Shown: positions 17,870-30,559, numbered from the stretch's first letter. The stretch: DNA of 64,000 nucleotides from Micromussa lordhowensis (GCA_964020085.1 OZ026601.1:10674461-10738460); one strand, 5' to 3'. Notes: generated by a model from the letters alone, not told the origin. A program made the numbers and translations.

Positions 17870-18980
17870 ATCATTAATTGTTTTTACTCATACAAGTTAT
17901 TCCTGTAAAGTACAATTTCCCCCGAATTTTCAAAGCTTCAATAACTAGATTATCATTGAATAGTTTCGTCGTTATCCGTTTAGTTATGAGTTTAGAAATG
18001 TTAGTAAAGTTGATACAATGACATTTGTCTTGACGTACAAATAATTATTTGTAACCGTGAACGGCGACGAGAGACATCGAACATTTGGTTGTTTAATCAC
18101 AACTGGGAGTTACCAGATTGAACTTGAAAATTAACTTATGTTTCACACGTGAAATTTGTGACAAGGTAAAAATTCTAAGGCATGAAATTTACTATCATTT
18201 TTAAACTACAGCAACAATGCGTATAACTTTGTATTGAAGTATTCCTGGTGAAAGACATTTGACAAACAGCTGTTTCAAAATACATGTTGCGTGACGGCTT
18301 ATGATTCCCGCTGATAAGCGAAGTCTGTTCAAGGCTCGACACACGCAAAATAGTATCTATAAACAGTACTGTTCACACATTGTACTAGATGAAAATAACA
18401 CCTGCAACATACAAAAATATCATGGAGATTAGCACTAAGGTATTTTCCCTAGATCCGCTTTGACAGGAAAAGTAAGGATGATGCACAGCTACTTGCGCGT
18501 GCAAAGTAATTCGATATGTTGTTTCGACTATGCATAAATTACAAACTTTAAGTAGGTCACAAAACAAGAAGGATACTGTCAATTTTCGATCAGTACTTTC
18601 TTGGATATTTTCTGAATGAAAACGTCTTTCGATTGAGCAGACGAAAGGTCAGCTTCGAGGACTTAGAGTAAGCTCGGTTGTTAGTTCGAACATTTTCAAA
18701 ATAGAGCGCGAGAGGTGCGTCTATTCGTGCGTCTAGAATTTTCCACGATCGTTTTTGGGTAACTGAAATCTCAGAGCCTCATTCAGCAATTTTGTTCCTT
18801 ATCTAGTGAATATCTCCAATAATGTACCATAAAATGGCAAGCGTGTTGTGGCCAAATAAAGTGTTACAACCGTTTGTGAGCTTACCGTAAAAAATATGCC
18901 GCTTTACGTCTTCATCTGAAGTGTAACTATAAACAGCCGCGGCTAAATTTTATTTCGGCTATAAGTAGATCAAAATAAAT
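17870..18980. other. no gene seen
   Basis: AT-rich intergenic DNA without convincing ORFs, RNA genes or clear repeats. Confidence 0.5.
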
Positions 18981-18999
18981 GAATGAAGTCTTTTTATTT

Positions 19000-19170
19000 G
19001 AGGATTTGGAATTTCCTAGAGGTAGGGGGGTCCAAGTGAAAAAAACATGGAAATTCCAGGGGGTAGGGGGAGGTCAGGTGAAGCCCTCTGGAACGGAAAA
19101 TCCTGGGGGGTGGGGGCTCAAATTGAAAAAAAAACCTTTTTGGGGGGGTATGGATATTTTCTGGAACCAC
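19000..19170 (+). repeat. G-rich composite repeat, copy 2
   Basis: Three successive blocks of the form AATTCC(T/A)(A/G)GGGGTAGGGGG followed by AAGTGAAAAAA-like spacers; related text occurs at 15780-15910 and in reverse at 44715-44830. The 105- and 62-residue frames here are composition artefacts. Confidence 0.6.
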
Positions 19171-21302
19171 ACATTGCGGCACTGGTACGAAAAGGCCCTG
19201 TTCACCTCAGCTGAAATAAAAAGAGAACAACGGGTGAGTGAAACGTTCAACAACCCGGGTAAAGAATTTGCATGGGAAACTGCATTGGCAATGTAGTGGG
19301 CTTGACTGTAATTTTAGCTGATGGCGTGGACTTTCCGTTTATAAGTTTTGTTTTGTGTTGTTAACTCAACTGGTCACAAAACACAATATAGGTGTGAAAA
19401 TACTTCTATACACATTGTAGAAACTAAAACCTTGACTAACTGTATGAATTGGTTTATGAAGGTTATTGCATGACAAACCAAAACAATATCCAGTAATGAC
19501 AATTTATAACATTCGCAGTAATCGCTTGTTTCAACAGCTTACTTTTTATTGCAAATATCCGGCTTGGATCAAGGGCGGCGAACTTTTTCGTCCCATAGAG
19601 AGTAGATCAAAGCAGCGTCTCTTTGGAGAACAGCTTATCTAGAAAGCGAAGAGTCATTGAAGAAGGCTTAGAAGCTGCTAGGGCGTGATTGTTGTCGTCG
19701 CGTGATATACGCACATTTGCCGACCCACCAACCGCAACAGTATCAGATATCCCTGAAACACACAAAAAGCGTTATTAGAAAAATGATACCATCACCTTTT
19801 GTAGCGGATAAATACCTAAAATCTCTCGGCAGTATCTACCGATACTAAGATTTTCGCTCACTTCATTGATTTCGGTGAAAATAAATCAGGATATATTACA
19901 TTATTAAACAAAAGGAGATTAAAAAGCGAGACAAAATGAACTCTAAAGAACGACATTTTTATGATGTGCAAAAAGATTGTTGGATTTGTTTTTTCAAATG
20001 ATAAACGGGTTGATCACAGAGTTCTTCAATGATTTAATTCATTTGAGTCGCATCGAACTGATTTTAGACGTTGCATTTCCCTTGTACTGAATTGAATTAT
20101 TCGATTTGGTGCAAGTGAAATTCGATGTCCAAACCAGGCCTCGCATAACTGGGTGTCTGGAAACTCCACGTAGTGAATAGTGGCGAATAGTCAAGATATC
20201 CTACCCCTCCCCCCCTCAGGATAACTGCGACCTGGGGTAAACGGAGTGCTTTTGAGTCTAACCGGAATACTTTTCACACTATTCGGTACTATTTACTAGT
20301 TGTTTTTTCCAGATGCCCAAAATTAAGCAATGTCAACTTGAGCTGTTTTTACCCGCCAAGTCAGAATCATCGAATAGTCCATCCAGGTCTGATACGGAAG
20401 TTTGCTGATACAGCGACGGCGTTGTGTTCTCCAGAGACTGGGTCGGACCGCAAGATGGCACCGGGGTAGAGAACTGCTGCACTGTTGTAAGAGGCTGCTG
20501 AACTGGCTGTTGATGGCTCGACTGAGATTGCTGAGAGGTAGGTAGCGTTGACCGTGTCGTCATCATCATGTTGTTCGTGTTAAGTTAAGTTCTGTAGTTA
20601 TTTCACTTCGTGACTCGCTAAGGCATACCTAACAAAATAAAAAAATATTGTAAATTGGTTTGCATATGAAAACAATTTAATAATTACAGGTAAAATACTT
20701 GTTTTCTTTGAGACACGACCAATGCGAATTGTTTACAAACAAATATTGCGTAGTTTACATATTTTAAGTATTTTACAAACAGGCGCATGCTAGTGATATT
20801 TATTTAACAACTTACATCGTTTGTCTTTTCCAGTGTGCTCATGGCGCTTCTTACCATCTCTTGTCCGATTGACAGGTCGGTGTCAATATCTGCAAAGTCG
20901 TCATGGCTGATCTCAGGCAGTTGTGGACTTTCTGCATGGAAACTTTCTTGAAAGTCTTTGGCAGTGATTGGCTGCGATTGGCGCCTATGGGCAGTGCTGA
21001 TAACACTGATCAAAGGTTGATCCTCGTCGGAGTCGGAGTCGTCGGAATCGGACACTTCATCAGAGTCAGTGACTCTGATCTCGCTGACGTTGTGACTCTT
21101 GGGCAGAGACGACACTTGCAGAATCTGTGGGACATAAAAATAAGTTGCACATTTTACGATTAAGAATAAATTGGCATGGTCTTAATCTTAGGCCAAATAA
21201 GAAGTTCTGAATCAGGAACTCACAAGCATTGTTCTGTTAAGATAATTTGATTTGATCAACTGGGTTGATAATGTAAATTGTCCACCGTAACACGATTCGG
21301 AA

Positions 21303-21336
21303 GCTGACGTTTCGAGCGTTAGCCCTTCGTCGGAGC
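21303..21336 (-). ncRNA. hammerhead-like ribozyme motif, one core change
   Basis: Read on the minus strand: stem I GCU (21336-21334), core CCGACGA (one change from CUGANGA), an extra A, stem II GGGC/GCUC with loop UAAC, core GAAA (21313-21310), CGUC, then AGC closing stem I. The arrangement is the same as the two intact copies in this window, including the extra A before stem II. The core C-for-U change probably reduces or abolishes cleavage. It lies in an intron of the BEN gene and likely derives from a Penelope-like element. Confidence 0.55.
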
Positions 21337-21791
21337 GACGTATGTAAGAGTTTATGAGGCGAATATAGTACCCATATAAAAACAAATAACCATTTTGGCT
21401 CTCTGTTTTGGTATCTAGCATGAAAATATTGCATAACGCGATAAGCATACCTTCCCCTTAGCTTTCTCCTTTTTGTCTTTCTTTGCCGCCTTTCCATTTT
21501 TCCCAGTACTGTTTTTCTGCAAATCGATTTGACATCAATAAGCCACGTCAGTCAACCTTGGCTATTGCAATCTTGACATTCTATTATGTATCTCCCATAG
21601 GTAACTTTCGAGTTACTCGAGACGAGCCTATTGTAAAAATGTTGATATTTCATTTCGCGAGCCATGTGGCTTGCATTTGTAGTGTTGATAGTGTATAAAA
21701 ACAAATGCTTTGAGTATCTTTTAAGAGATTTACAGTCACATACAGTGAAAACCCAACATCAGATCGCAGTGATTTAAATTTATCGGCATAA

Positions 21792-22153
21792 CTACAGAAT
21801 ACAGGACCAATTTTCTAGGGATATTTGTTGAGCCGGCTCGGTAGCTCGCCAGTCGCCTTGAATGTCTAAAGACCGAGTGGCTCGGTGGCTCGCTAGCCAG
21901 TAGTCAACACTTTACGCGACTGCCGAGCCGGCGAGCCGCTGAGCCACTAAAATATATACCTTACTCGTTCTTTAAACACTTCACGCGACTGCCGAGCCAC
22001 TAAATTATATACCTTACTCCTTCTTTAAACACTTTACGTTACTGCCGAGCCACTAAATTATATACCTTACTCGTTCTTTAAACACTTTACGCGACTGCCG
22101 AGCTGGCGAGCCAGCCAGAATAATAAACCGGAAAAATTGGCCCTGTATTCAGC
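21792..22153. mobile_element. small inverted-repeat element with internal 53-bp tandem repeats
   Basis: The ends are inverted copies: CAGAATACAGGACCAATTTT at 21794 and AAAATTGGCCCTGTATTCAG at about 22133-22152. Inside, a 53-bp unit (GCGACTGCCGAGCCACTAAA and TATATACCTTACTCGTTC) is repeated about three times. No ORF; a nonautonomous foldback/MITE type element inside an intron. Confidence 0.7.
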
Positions 22154-22615
22154 TGCACTATATTGCAATGTTTAACAGATCCATATGTAACGATTACTAC
22201 ACTACAAAGTGAAAAACCAAATAATTTTTGTTCTTAAATGGTGAACATGGAGTTAATACGCTGGCGAACTTAAAGTTGGCAAAACTACTTGTTAGCGAAA
22301 TAACCGTGATCCATCAAAACTACACATTGGCAAAACAACTCGTATTGTAATAATATAAAACAACGTAGCTTTCAGGGTTGCCACAAATCAGGAATTAGCT
22401 AGGAATTAAAAAGCTCTTGCGTGACGTTTCTCTGTCCTCTGAACAATGAATAAAAGGCGAATGATAAAAAAGAACGAAAACCACAGACTAACACTATTGT
22501 TTCTCAAAGTGTCACTCAAATAGAAATCGAAAGTTTTGTATGATGGTTCTATGACAGAAAACACAATTCCCTGACTCAGTATTCGCTGACTATTCGCTCT
22601 TGTTTCCGCTAAATA

Positions 22616-22850
22616 TATGAAACCAAGACTTGACATGCATACAAATCATCACTCTTTCTTATATCCCCTACCGAGCCAAACGAGACGCTAAATATCGGAA
22701 CCCAAGGCTTAACCTTATACAAATCATTGCTCATTCTTTTATCCACTACCGAGCCAAACGAGATGCTAAATATATGAGACCAAGACTTAACGTCATACAA
22801 ATTATTCCTCATTTTTATTCACTGCCGAGCCAAACGAGCCGCTAAACAAA
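22616..22850 (+). repeat. 77-bp tandem repeat, about 3 units
   Basis: Units start with CCGAGCCAAACGAGA(C/T)GCTAAA near 22671, 22749 and 22825, joined by CATACAAAT(C/T)ATT...TTTTATCCACTA. The GCCGAGCCA core is shared with the array at 21905-22105. Confidence 0.75.
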
Positions 22851-23821
22851 ATTGCCTCTATTCTACATCTGGCGCTACATTCTGTAGTTATTCCAGATAT
22901 CCAGAATTTTACATGACATATTTTCACAAAATTCCCTGGTCTTGAAAATTTATTGCTTCTTCCTGATTCTTCACTGACCATGGCAACCCTGAGCTTGAAA
23001 TCACTTTGCTCAGTTCGATGACAAAATTCAGAGATGAGCAAACAACATACCTTTTTCTTAGGTCTTTCCTCTTTCTTTTTGGTGGCCGTTTCAGTTTCAG
23101 TGTAGTCGACAAAGTCGTCAGGGATCTGCAGAGTGAAAATCAACATGTTATGTTAAAAATAATGAAGTTTTCCGATAAAAGTCACGGACCACATTAACAG
23201 ACGATTGCGATACAAAGGAAATGGAGGATAAATCCATAATCTCGTACTGGCTTTAAAAACTTAAACTAAAAGGTAACCTTTACTTACCAGTTTTCTCTTG
23301 GCTCTAGCCCTACGCTGTGGCAACTCCGTCTCGACCTATACGGGTTCTGAATCGTGCTGTTCTACCGGATAGCATTTAATAACAGCAGCATACTCTTTTC
23401 TGGTTTCACCCCAAAGAGCTTTAACTTTTTGGCCAGCCTTTATAGGAGATGGATCTACGATACTTGATCGAAAAACTTCGGAAAACTTGCCGCGGCCCCA
23501 CTGAATTTGAGCTAATTTCTCTATTCTCGACGTTGCTCTAACTATTCTCAGAATCAAATACGATGAGTGAATGATGAATGGACTAAATTTTCCACCATTT
23601 TATAGCCACTCGAACCATGCAGCAGGATCGAAATCCTACCACTCAATTGGTTGTAAAAATTCTATTGTATTCTATTGTTGCATCACAAATAGTTCGATGG
23701 GCGTCACTTTCATTCATATTATAATTACCATATGGTATGGTAACTTATGGAAATTTATTTCGTTGTTTACTTGGTCGTGTGCTGTGAACTCTTTAAACTT
23801 CGGTGGAAAAAAAAACCGGTA

Positions 23822-24332
23822 ATTTCAATCGCAGCCATCTTAACAGCGCGGGCGAGATACATATATATTCTTTTTTTGTCTACCGAGCGCAAGTAAGAAA
23901 GTTTGCAGAGCGAAAAGCCGAAAGGCCTATTCACATTGTAATTACATGAGATGTGCCAACTTATGGAAATTCAATTAGTTTTTCACTTGGTCGCATGCCG
24001 TGTGCCGTCTATTAACAAAGTTGAAAAAAAAGCCCTAACTGATGCGGTCGAAAATATCTGGAGTTGAGGTCACACTAAAAGAGTTATTTGACATGTTAAA
24101 GCGCGTGTAAGGCACGCACATGTTGCATTAAGGGCGCAACCCCTAACACACTTTTTCTTGGTCCTGCGTGCAATTAAAAAAGTTCGGCAAGCGAAAAGCC
24201 TTTTCATATTGTAATCCCATGAGTCTGCTAAGTTTTGTTTCCTGAGAGGTCCTGAAGTTGAGGTAGCATGTTACTGAAAAGCACAATAGGGGTTTTTAGC
24301 GTGCCGTTTGCGCGATGCATCAGCAAACAGAC
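23822..24332. other. no gene seen
   Basis: Intergenic AT-rich DNA with two loosely similar passages (about 23735-23900 and 23930-24040 share GGTCG(T/C)GTGC.GTG and AAAAAAA(A/G)CC words), an old diverged duplication. Confidence 0.4.
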
Positions 24333-24671
24333 CACAGGTTTATTCAAACAATGAAAGTGTGATATTTTTGTGAAAGGCTATATAAAGCCGAAGAGTTTTT
24401 ATGTCAAAGTAATTTTAATGCGCCTTTACACATTGTCGTTATCACCAAAGCATTTTCCATAATCGCCATAGCATGTCCAGAGTGGCCGTAATTCAAAGCG
24501 CCTTTCGAACGTTTTTGTCGTCACGCAACGCTTCCTTTGTTGGCTCAGCCACAAACCATTAAGCAAGACAAACAAAGTTATCAAAAACACTTTTTTTTAT
24601 TTTTTTTTACACTTCTAAATTATATTTTAAAGTCATTGCATGAGTAACAGAATCTGTAACAAAATCATTTC
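24333..24671 (+). repeat. dispersed ~335-bp repeat, copy 2
   Basis: Second copy of 15306-15636, direct orientation. Confidence 0.85.
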
Positions 24672-25047
24672 TCGCATTGCCATGTCAATCAATACCCGAA
24701 CGTTGTGTGGAGACTGGATCCTAATGAATTACACGGCAAGAACGAACAGCCATAAATACACATAACATCTACTATTCCAGTTTTTGATTATTCTGCCCAC
24801 CTAAACCTCTGTGGTGATACAGTTGTCCTCTCTGGTATAAAACTTGCTGCAGGAATTCAGGAGTGTTTGAGTGAGTTTTTTTATGGAACCTGGACAGGTA
24901 TGTTCAATCGATTTATGCGCTTTAGCTAACATGTCTGATTTATGATTTTATCTGAACTCGCCATCTTATAAGCTTAGTTTGTAGCGAAGAGGATTCTTCA
25001 TTAGCTTAAATGGTCTGTGAAGAAATGTACATTTGTTTCACAAGCAG

Positions 25048-25235
25048 TCAACGATATCTCGCTGAGCAGAAACAATGTATTGCTAAGCGAAAACGATATA
25101 TCGCTAAGCGAGTAAGATATATCGCTGGGTGGGAACGATATATCGCTATGCAAGAACGATATATCACTCAGCGAGAACGATATATCGCTAAGCGAGAACG
25201 ATATATCGCTGAACGGAAACGATTTATCGCAAAGT
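25048..25235. repeat. 21-bp tandem array with palindromic CGATATATCG core
   Basis: About nine units of AACGATATATCGCTAAGCGAG with variation mainly in the last 10 bases. Because CGATATATCG is its own complement the array reads alike on both strands, which explains the mirrored repeat-peptide frames. Looser copies of the core continue to 25350. Confidence 0.85.
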
Positions 25236-25370
25236 ATAAATGATATCTTGTGATATCTTACCGAGAAATAAAACAATGACTGTTACGATATATCGCTCGA
25301 TATATCGTTTGAAGTTAATTAGCGTTAAATATCGCCGATATATCGCGATATTCGACGATTATCGTTTGCA

Positions 25371-26170
25371 TTACTTTTGCACAATACTGTAACTGTCATG
25401 TTTGATCATGATTGCAAGATTCGAGTTCCGAATCACACTATTTGTTTTCCGTATGTTGGAGCGTGTGGAATGGAAATCACCCTTCCAACAGAACACATGA
25501 GCACCTATGAGGATTTTAGATATATCTTCATGCTGGCATACTGTAAAGGTCAAGCTTTTGCAAAGCCATAACAGTGGTTCTGTAGTACATCGATAATCTT
25601 TATAGTGGCCATTATGATTAGACCGGAACACCCCCACCCTGAAAAAAAAATTATTGTATCTTCTTTGAGTACAACAGTATTTCATCCATGCCATTCCTTT
25701 TACCTCCAGGAACAATAATATGGATGGAACACTGCTCACTGTTAGTTTTGTGTAATCCAGATTGAAGTTGATTTGTTAATGTTGCCTTTGTTGCTGTTAA
25801 ATTGAAGATTTAGCCGTATTGTTTAGACTACCATTGTTTAGACTACCATTGTTCATCAAACACGAACAACAATTGTTTTGAGAAGCTGTAAGAAGTTTAA
25901 TGATGCTTTCCTAAACTCGCACACCTCAAAAATGCATTAAGGTGAGATGACCAGAAGTCCCTGAATCGTAGACTGTTCTTCTCATATCCCACATTTCATA
26001 ACATGAATTAAAGAAATCATTGTCACATGAGACTGAAAACAACTTTTTCCTTCATAGCCCATCACACACTGACTAAGCACTTAGAATATTATACTTGGGT
26101 TGAAATAAGAATTTCAACAAAGGGAGAAAATAATTCCCTGCAAATATGGGAGAAGTTTGAATTTAGTTAG
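25371..26170. other. no gene seen
   Basis: Only short frames without domain content. Confidence 0.4.
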
Positions 26171-26175
26171 GAGAA

Positions 26176-27388
26176 CTACTGACCATGAACAGCTACATGC
26201 TTCAGTTTCACATACAGAGAAAGATCCTCTTCCCAGTTTTGGGGAAAATTAATTGAAAGGCTTGTTCTTGCATAGTTAAAGTAATCTTGATACTCGTTTT
26301 GACAGTCGCCGTCCTCAATGATCTCTTGGGTAACATAGCTTACTTCTGAGGCTGTGACTGGCACACCATTATCAAATGCTCCGTGAAGCTCAGGCAAGAA
26401 GAACAGGGAATCTGGACGCCCGGGTACTGTGTCATTTCCTGACTTTTGAAATCTGTGTGTGTTCCATCGCTCTTTTACTGCATCAAACTCTGCCTGTAGA
26501 AGCCCATGAAAACAATACCAGAGTAATTCCATGGCCATCTCAGATGAAGTGTCCACCGTTCCTTGAAATTCCAAATCATTGAAAAAGCTTTTTCACCATG
26601 TGCAGTGACTTTTGGAATAAAAAGACCACCACCCCTGTATTCTTTGGTTTCTTGGCGAAGCCACATAACGGTGGGCGTCGGGATTGTCACGAAAAAATGT
26701 CTGTATAGATGCTGCTAATCCATTTTCTGTCCCTAAATCTGTGACTAATTCTACAGGACAGCTTCCCTGCTCTGAAACTGTTCTTACATAATATGAGGCT
26801 ATTTTATGAGGAGAATTATTAGATCGTGCAACCTCAAGCCATAGTATCTTCCGACTGAATCCATCTATGGCACCGTGAACGGGAAAACCCCAGTCCAGTA
26901 TTTTAATTTATCGTACCCATCTATGTGCCAAGCATAGTTTGGCCCTGGATTCTGATAGGCTCTTCTCTTCAAGCGATGTTTTCTTCGTAGTGCTGTACCG
27001 TCTGGATCAATCTCTCTCAATAGGTCTTGTACAATAACTCTGGGTATCCTAAGACCTTCCATTTCAAGTATGTGCCAAATTGTTTGATACCCAACCGATG
27101 ACCATGGCCCATTTATAAGTTCTGTCATGCATCTCTGTACTTTGCAAAAGGTATCATTAAATTCTTCTTTGTCCGTCACGCCTCGCCTTTGCAAATTATA
27201 CTTTTTAAGTTGTCTCAACAGTGTACTGTAACTTAAAGGATGTCCGTGGCATTCAGATAGAAACAAAAGAATTTCTTGGTAGTTAAAACCACGATTAAAG
27301 TAATACTTCAGAACCTCCTCTTCGTTAAATTCGGCCTCATCGGGTTCAGAATCTGAACTCTCTGACTGGATGCTTGCTGTAAGAGCTA
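26176..27388 (-). pseudogene. decayed DDE integrase-core transposase
   Basis: Read leftwards from about 27388: an acidic start (SESSDSEPDEAEFNEEEV), a helix-turn-helix region (HPLSYSTLLRQLKKYNLQRRG), NYAWHIDGYDKL holding the first catalytic Asp, GAIDGFSRKILWLEV, VTDLGTENG holding the second Asp, then NQRIQGWWSFY where the family normally has a catalytic Glu. The tail runs to 26176. Frame changes near 26880 and 26590 break it. The HIDGYDKL...DGFSR...WLEV pattern matches a large family of eukaryotic integrase-core proteins in fish and cnidarians. Loss of the Glu and the frameshifts mark it as dead. Confidence 0.75.
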
Positions 27389-27651
27389 CGAAATAACCAA
27401 AACTCGAGTCAGTCGCAGAATAAAAAGGGCAAAATGCATTGTGTGTTTATTCAAATACATCCATCAATCAATTACAGCTAACCTTGTCCACACTGCACGC
27501 AGAAATGTGCGGTCGCAAGTACACTATTGCCACAGTTGGAGCAATACATGTCGAGTCAAGTAGAGTCATTGAACCACGAGGAACTCCGCCATGTTGGATT
27601 GACCCCATAGCACTTTGCGAGCTAATGTCACGTGAGCAAGCTCGCCAAAAT

Positions 27652-27848
27652 GATTTTGCCATGGTGAAATGTATTTTGCCGTGAATGAAAGTGATTTTGC
27701 CGTGGTGAAATGTATATTGCCGTGAATGAAAATGATTTTGCCGTGGCGAGATTGAGTTTGCCATGGCGAAATTGGTTTTGCCGTGGCGAGATTGATTTTG
27801 CCGTGGCGAAATTGATGTTGCCGTGAGTAAAAAGATTTTGCCGTGACA
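27652..27848. repeat. 20-21-bp tandem array (GATTTTGCCGTGGCGAAATT)
   Basis: About ten units built on TTTTGCCGTG(G/A), with alternating spacers GGCGA(A/G)ATTGA and AATGAAAATGA. No spacer diversity of the CRISPR kind; a plain minisatellite. Confidence 0.85.
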
Positions 27849-28220
27849 GTTGTGGGCCACCGTAGTCTTTAGAATTCGAGGCCCACATTTGATTTAGAAA
27901 TATATATTTAACTTTTTAGTCCATTTTTCAACTGAATTTTTGGGTCACCATTAGTGAAGTATTTATTTGTCTTTTCGGTGATGAAAGTGAACAGCATTTC
28001 GCCATAAATAGAAGCGTCGAAATCTTCTTACACGTCGCCTTTCACATCAATTCCCAGTCAGATTTGACCATCATTTGTCCGAAATCAACGAACTCTAATT
28101 CTTTTGTTCTAAACTCGTTTTGTGATCAGCAGAAAAACATTGGGTGGCCCAGCTGAGTTTGTTGCTATAATTAATAAGTATCTGACAAAAATGTGGCTAT
28201 TTTTTATAAGCTCTTTCAAG

Positions 28221-29392
28221 TTTCAACAACATTGGTTTCCTGGAGGACATTGTGAAGGCCTACAAAGGACATTCTGATGTAGATTTGCAACAGAAGGTAA
28301 AAAACGTAAAGACATGTTTTACTTTCTGAGACTGTTGTAAACTTGTGCTTGATTGTTCACCCCTTGCTTCATGTATTATAGGTGGTTGGGTATCTTTCCT
28401 GCTAAATATTTTAACTATTTTTCGGATATTGCAAACTATACAAGCAGAAAAACCGCTGAGAATAGGTTGAAATAAGTTATGACAACTTCGACCCTCAAAA
28501 GAAATGTTATTATATATTTGATATCTGCTTTTATTTTCTTTAGAATGGTGGTTTGTGCCAAGGGACATTGGAAACTAATTCCACCTCGGTAGGTTAAACA
28601 ACTGCTTAATAATCAGTGTAGCCTTTATAAGAACTGACTCACTGTCTATCCAAACATGGGAGCAAACACAGGTTATCGCGACAAAGTGGCAGATACATTT
28701 AAAACTGCATAACAAATATCCACAATTGTGTTAAAAAAATGTCAAGCTTAGTCCAGCTTCTGTTCAATTTTTTTCAACAGGTTGCGAACAAATCTAATAA
28801 CATGGAGCAATTCTATGTTAAGGGCACTGGAAGACAAGAACTGGTTCCAGGATCAGGAGTGTACATCTCTTCTGTTAGATTGCATTCCATCCACAGTCAA
28901 TGTGGAACTGACCCGAAAAAACTGTTCTTACTTCTTGTCGAGGCTTTCTTTTCAGAAGAAAGACTAGCAACGAGCCTTGCTCATGGATCACGCACGCAGA
29001 CAAGCACGGCTTCTTTGGGCAAGACTCTAAACCAGGATGTTGTGAAGACCATCAAGGGTAAGTATAAACATGCATCATCCTCAAAACATTAAGCACAAAC
29101 ATCAATCAGACTATATAATCAAACCATTTACTATCAATCAGACTGCAACACATAACTTGCTTTATTACGGTCCATTCTTCACGAGAATGACTATATGTAT
29201 ATATATTTTTTTAATATTAATCTTCTCTTTTTTATATTTTTAGCATATTCTGGAAGGTTTGCAACTTTGAACAATCTTGAATTGCCAGTGAGTGTGATGA
29301 ACAGAATGTTGACAAACAAAGTTGGAACGGCTAAAAGAAAGAAGCTTAAGGAGCTGCAAGTAACCAAAAATACCCTGATACATGTAGAATAA
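28221..29392 (+). CDS. BEN-like domain gene, 3' exons
   Basis: Four exons with AG/GT borders: 28221-28296, 28544-28588, 28781-29057 and 29244-29392 (stop TAA). The last three junctions are phase-consistent (phase 0, then phase 1 completing a GCA codon). Products include FLEDIVKAYKGHSDVDL, then LVPGSGVYISSVRLHSI, LFLLLVEAFFSEERLATSL, LGKTLNQDVVKTIK and FATLNNLELPVSVMNRML. The order (conserved Val-rich strand, helical LF..EE.LA, then LN...V.TIK) fits a BEN domain, a DNA-binding module of transcriptional repressors, though I hold this with moderate confidence. 5' exons were not located. Frame is intact through the four exons. Confidence 0.55.
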
Positions 29393-29399
29393 ATGTATA

Positions 29400-30540
29400 A
29401 TACGGAGCGGTTCCATTTCTCAGAAGTGGAAGGCCAGATTGGTAGTTTTGAATGTTAATTGGGCCTTCAGTTCTGGCGATAGTTTCTGCCCAATTTAGTA
29501 TTTCAATTCACCACTTAAGTGTTTATAATTTTATGCATTGGCCAATTAATTGACGGATCAAATATGACAAATTGTAAAATAATGTTCTGTTCTCGGCTAG
29601 ATTAGATTCTAATAGAACATACACTACTCTCTTTCTTAACCATAGATGACTTAAGGTTATTTATGATACAGTCAGGCAACGACATATAAATTGTTGTCGC
29701 AATATCATTATGTAAACATATTTACTCGACCTGATACTGGTTTCTGTTACTTAACAGCAAAAAATGAATATGAATAGCTTATATTTAGTTTGTCTTCTTT
29801 AAAATATAAACTGTCACGCGTTTCAAACATTATTTTGGCCTTGTAGTTGATGTAAAATATTGATTTCGATTAACGAGTATCGCAGTTTTCCTACGGAAAC
29901 TTGTAGTCTGTGAAAACAGTCTCCTGTTGCCGGATTTCTTGACGTCTGGTGAAGTGAAGATTTATCTATATGCAGAAGACGTTACTATTACAGAAGTATT
30001 TTTCGTACATTTTCGAAATTTAGCAATAAAAGCGCCTACGTACTTACTCACTTTTTGAGGACAGCAAACTAAGCAGATATCGGAGTTGAAGCTAAGATCA
30101 AGAGTTAAATCATTCCACAGCACGCCCATCATGGGTGCTTTAATTCACATCTCACATTGCCCAGATTATTGTTTATCGAAGGTCATTGATGTAGTTATTT
30201 AAGTCAGTGAAGCAAGTGAACAAAACAACACGATAATCCATAGCAACAGAAACAGAGCATTACATGTGGCTTGAATGTGCGCTCATTTCCTTACTTTTTT
30301 ACTTGTTTAGTTGATGAACAGACACTGACTACAAAAATGGTGATTTAATCTACTTTCAGGGAATGTGTCACAATAAATAGCTTAAATTCCAGCTGTCATT
30401 TGAGTATAGCTGTCAACACTGTTTTTGCATGTTTTAGCTGTTGAAGAAAAGCAGACCTTAATGTATTAATCCTTTGTTTTAAAATAAACAACATATGATT
30501 GGTGTTTGCTCGTCTGCTTTTTGTCTGCTCAGCACTGTCA
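29400..30540. other. no gene seen
   Basis: AT-rich DNA without convincing ORF or repeat. Confidence 0.45.
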
Positions 30541-30559
30541 CCCAAATATTCGTATCGTC

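Larger units (their letters stand above)
19543..23557 (-). pseudogene. multi-exon BEN-domain gene with Tudor-like N-terminus, internal stops
   Basis: Exons read from the right: 23557-23341 or 23288 (ends at donor CTG/GTAAGT), 23126-23052, 21520-21447 (approximate), 21123 to about 20839, 20530-20351 (approximate) and 19752-19543. Borders are AG/GT and phases agree from exon to exon. Exon 1 has a Tudor-like barrel segment (KAGQKVKALWGETRKEY). Middle exons are Lys-rich, then acidic (DSDEVSDSDDSDSDEDQ), then Gln/Ser-rich. The last visible exon carries a BEN-type core (MTLRFLDKLFSKETLL, FAALDPSRIFAIK), a domain known for DNA binding and repression. TAG at 23338-23336 (avoidable if the earlier donor is used) and TGA at 19619-19617 inside the BEN exon interrupt the frame, so the copy is probably dead or truncated. 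The 3' end beyond 19543 was not found. Confidence 0.6.

Noticed and set aside
18979..19296. 105-residue G-rich frame
   Set aside because: Composite G-run repeat found three times in the window without coding conservation.
25001..25276. Repeat proteins on both strands (YIAKRERYIA / SFSLSDISF)
   Set aside because: Mirror products of a palindromic 21-bp array.
27652..27848. CRISPR-like array
   Set aside because: Units run head to tail without unique spacers, in a eukaryotic setting. The same holds for 21905-22105, 22616-22850 and 47205-47495.
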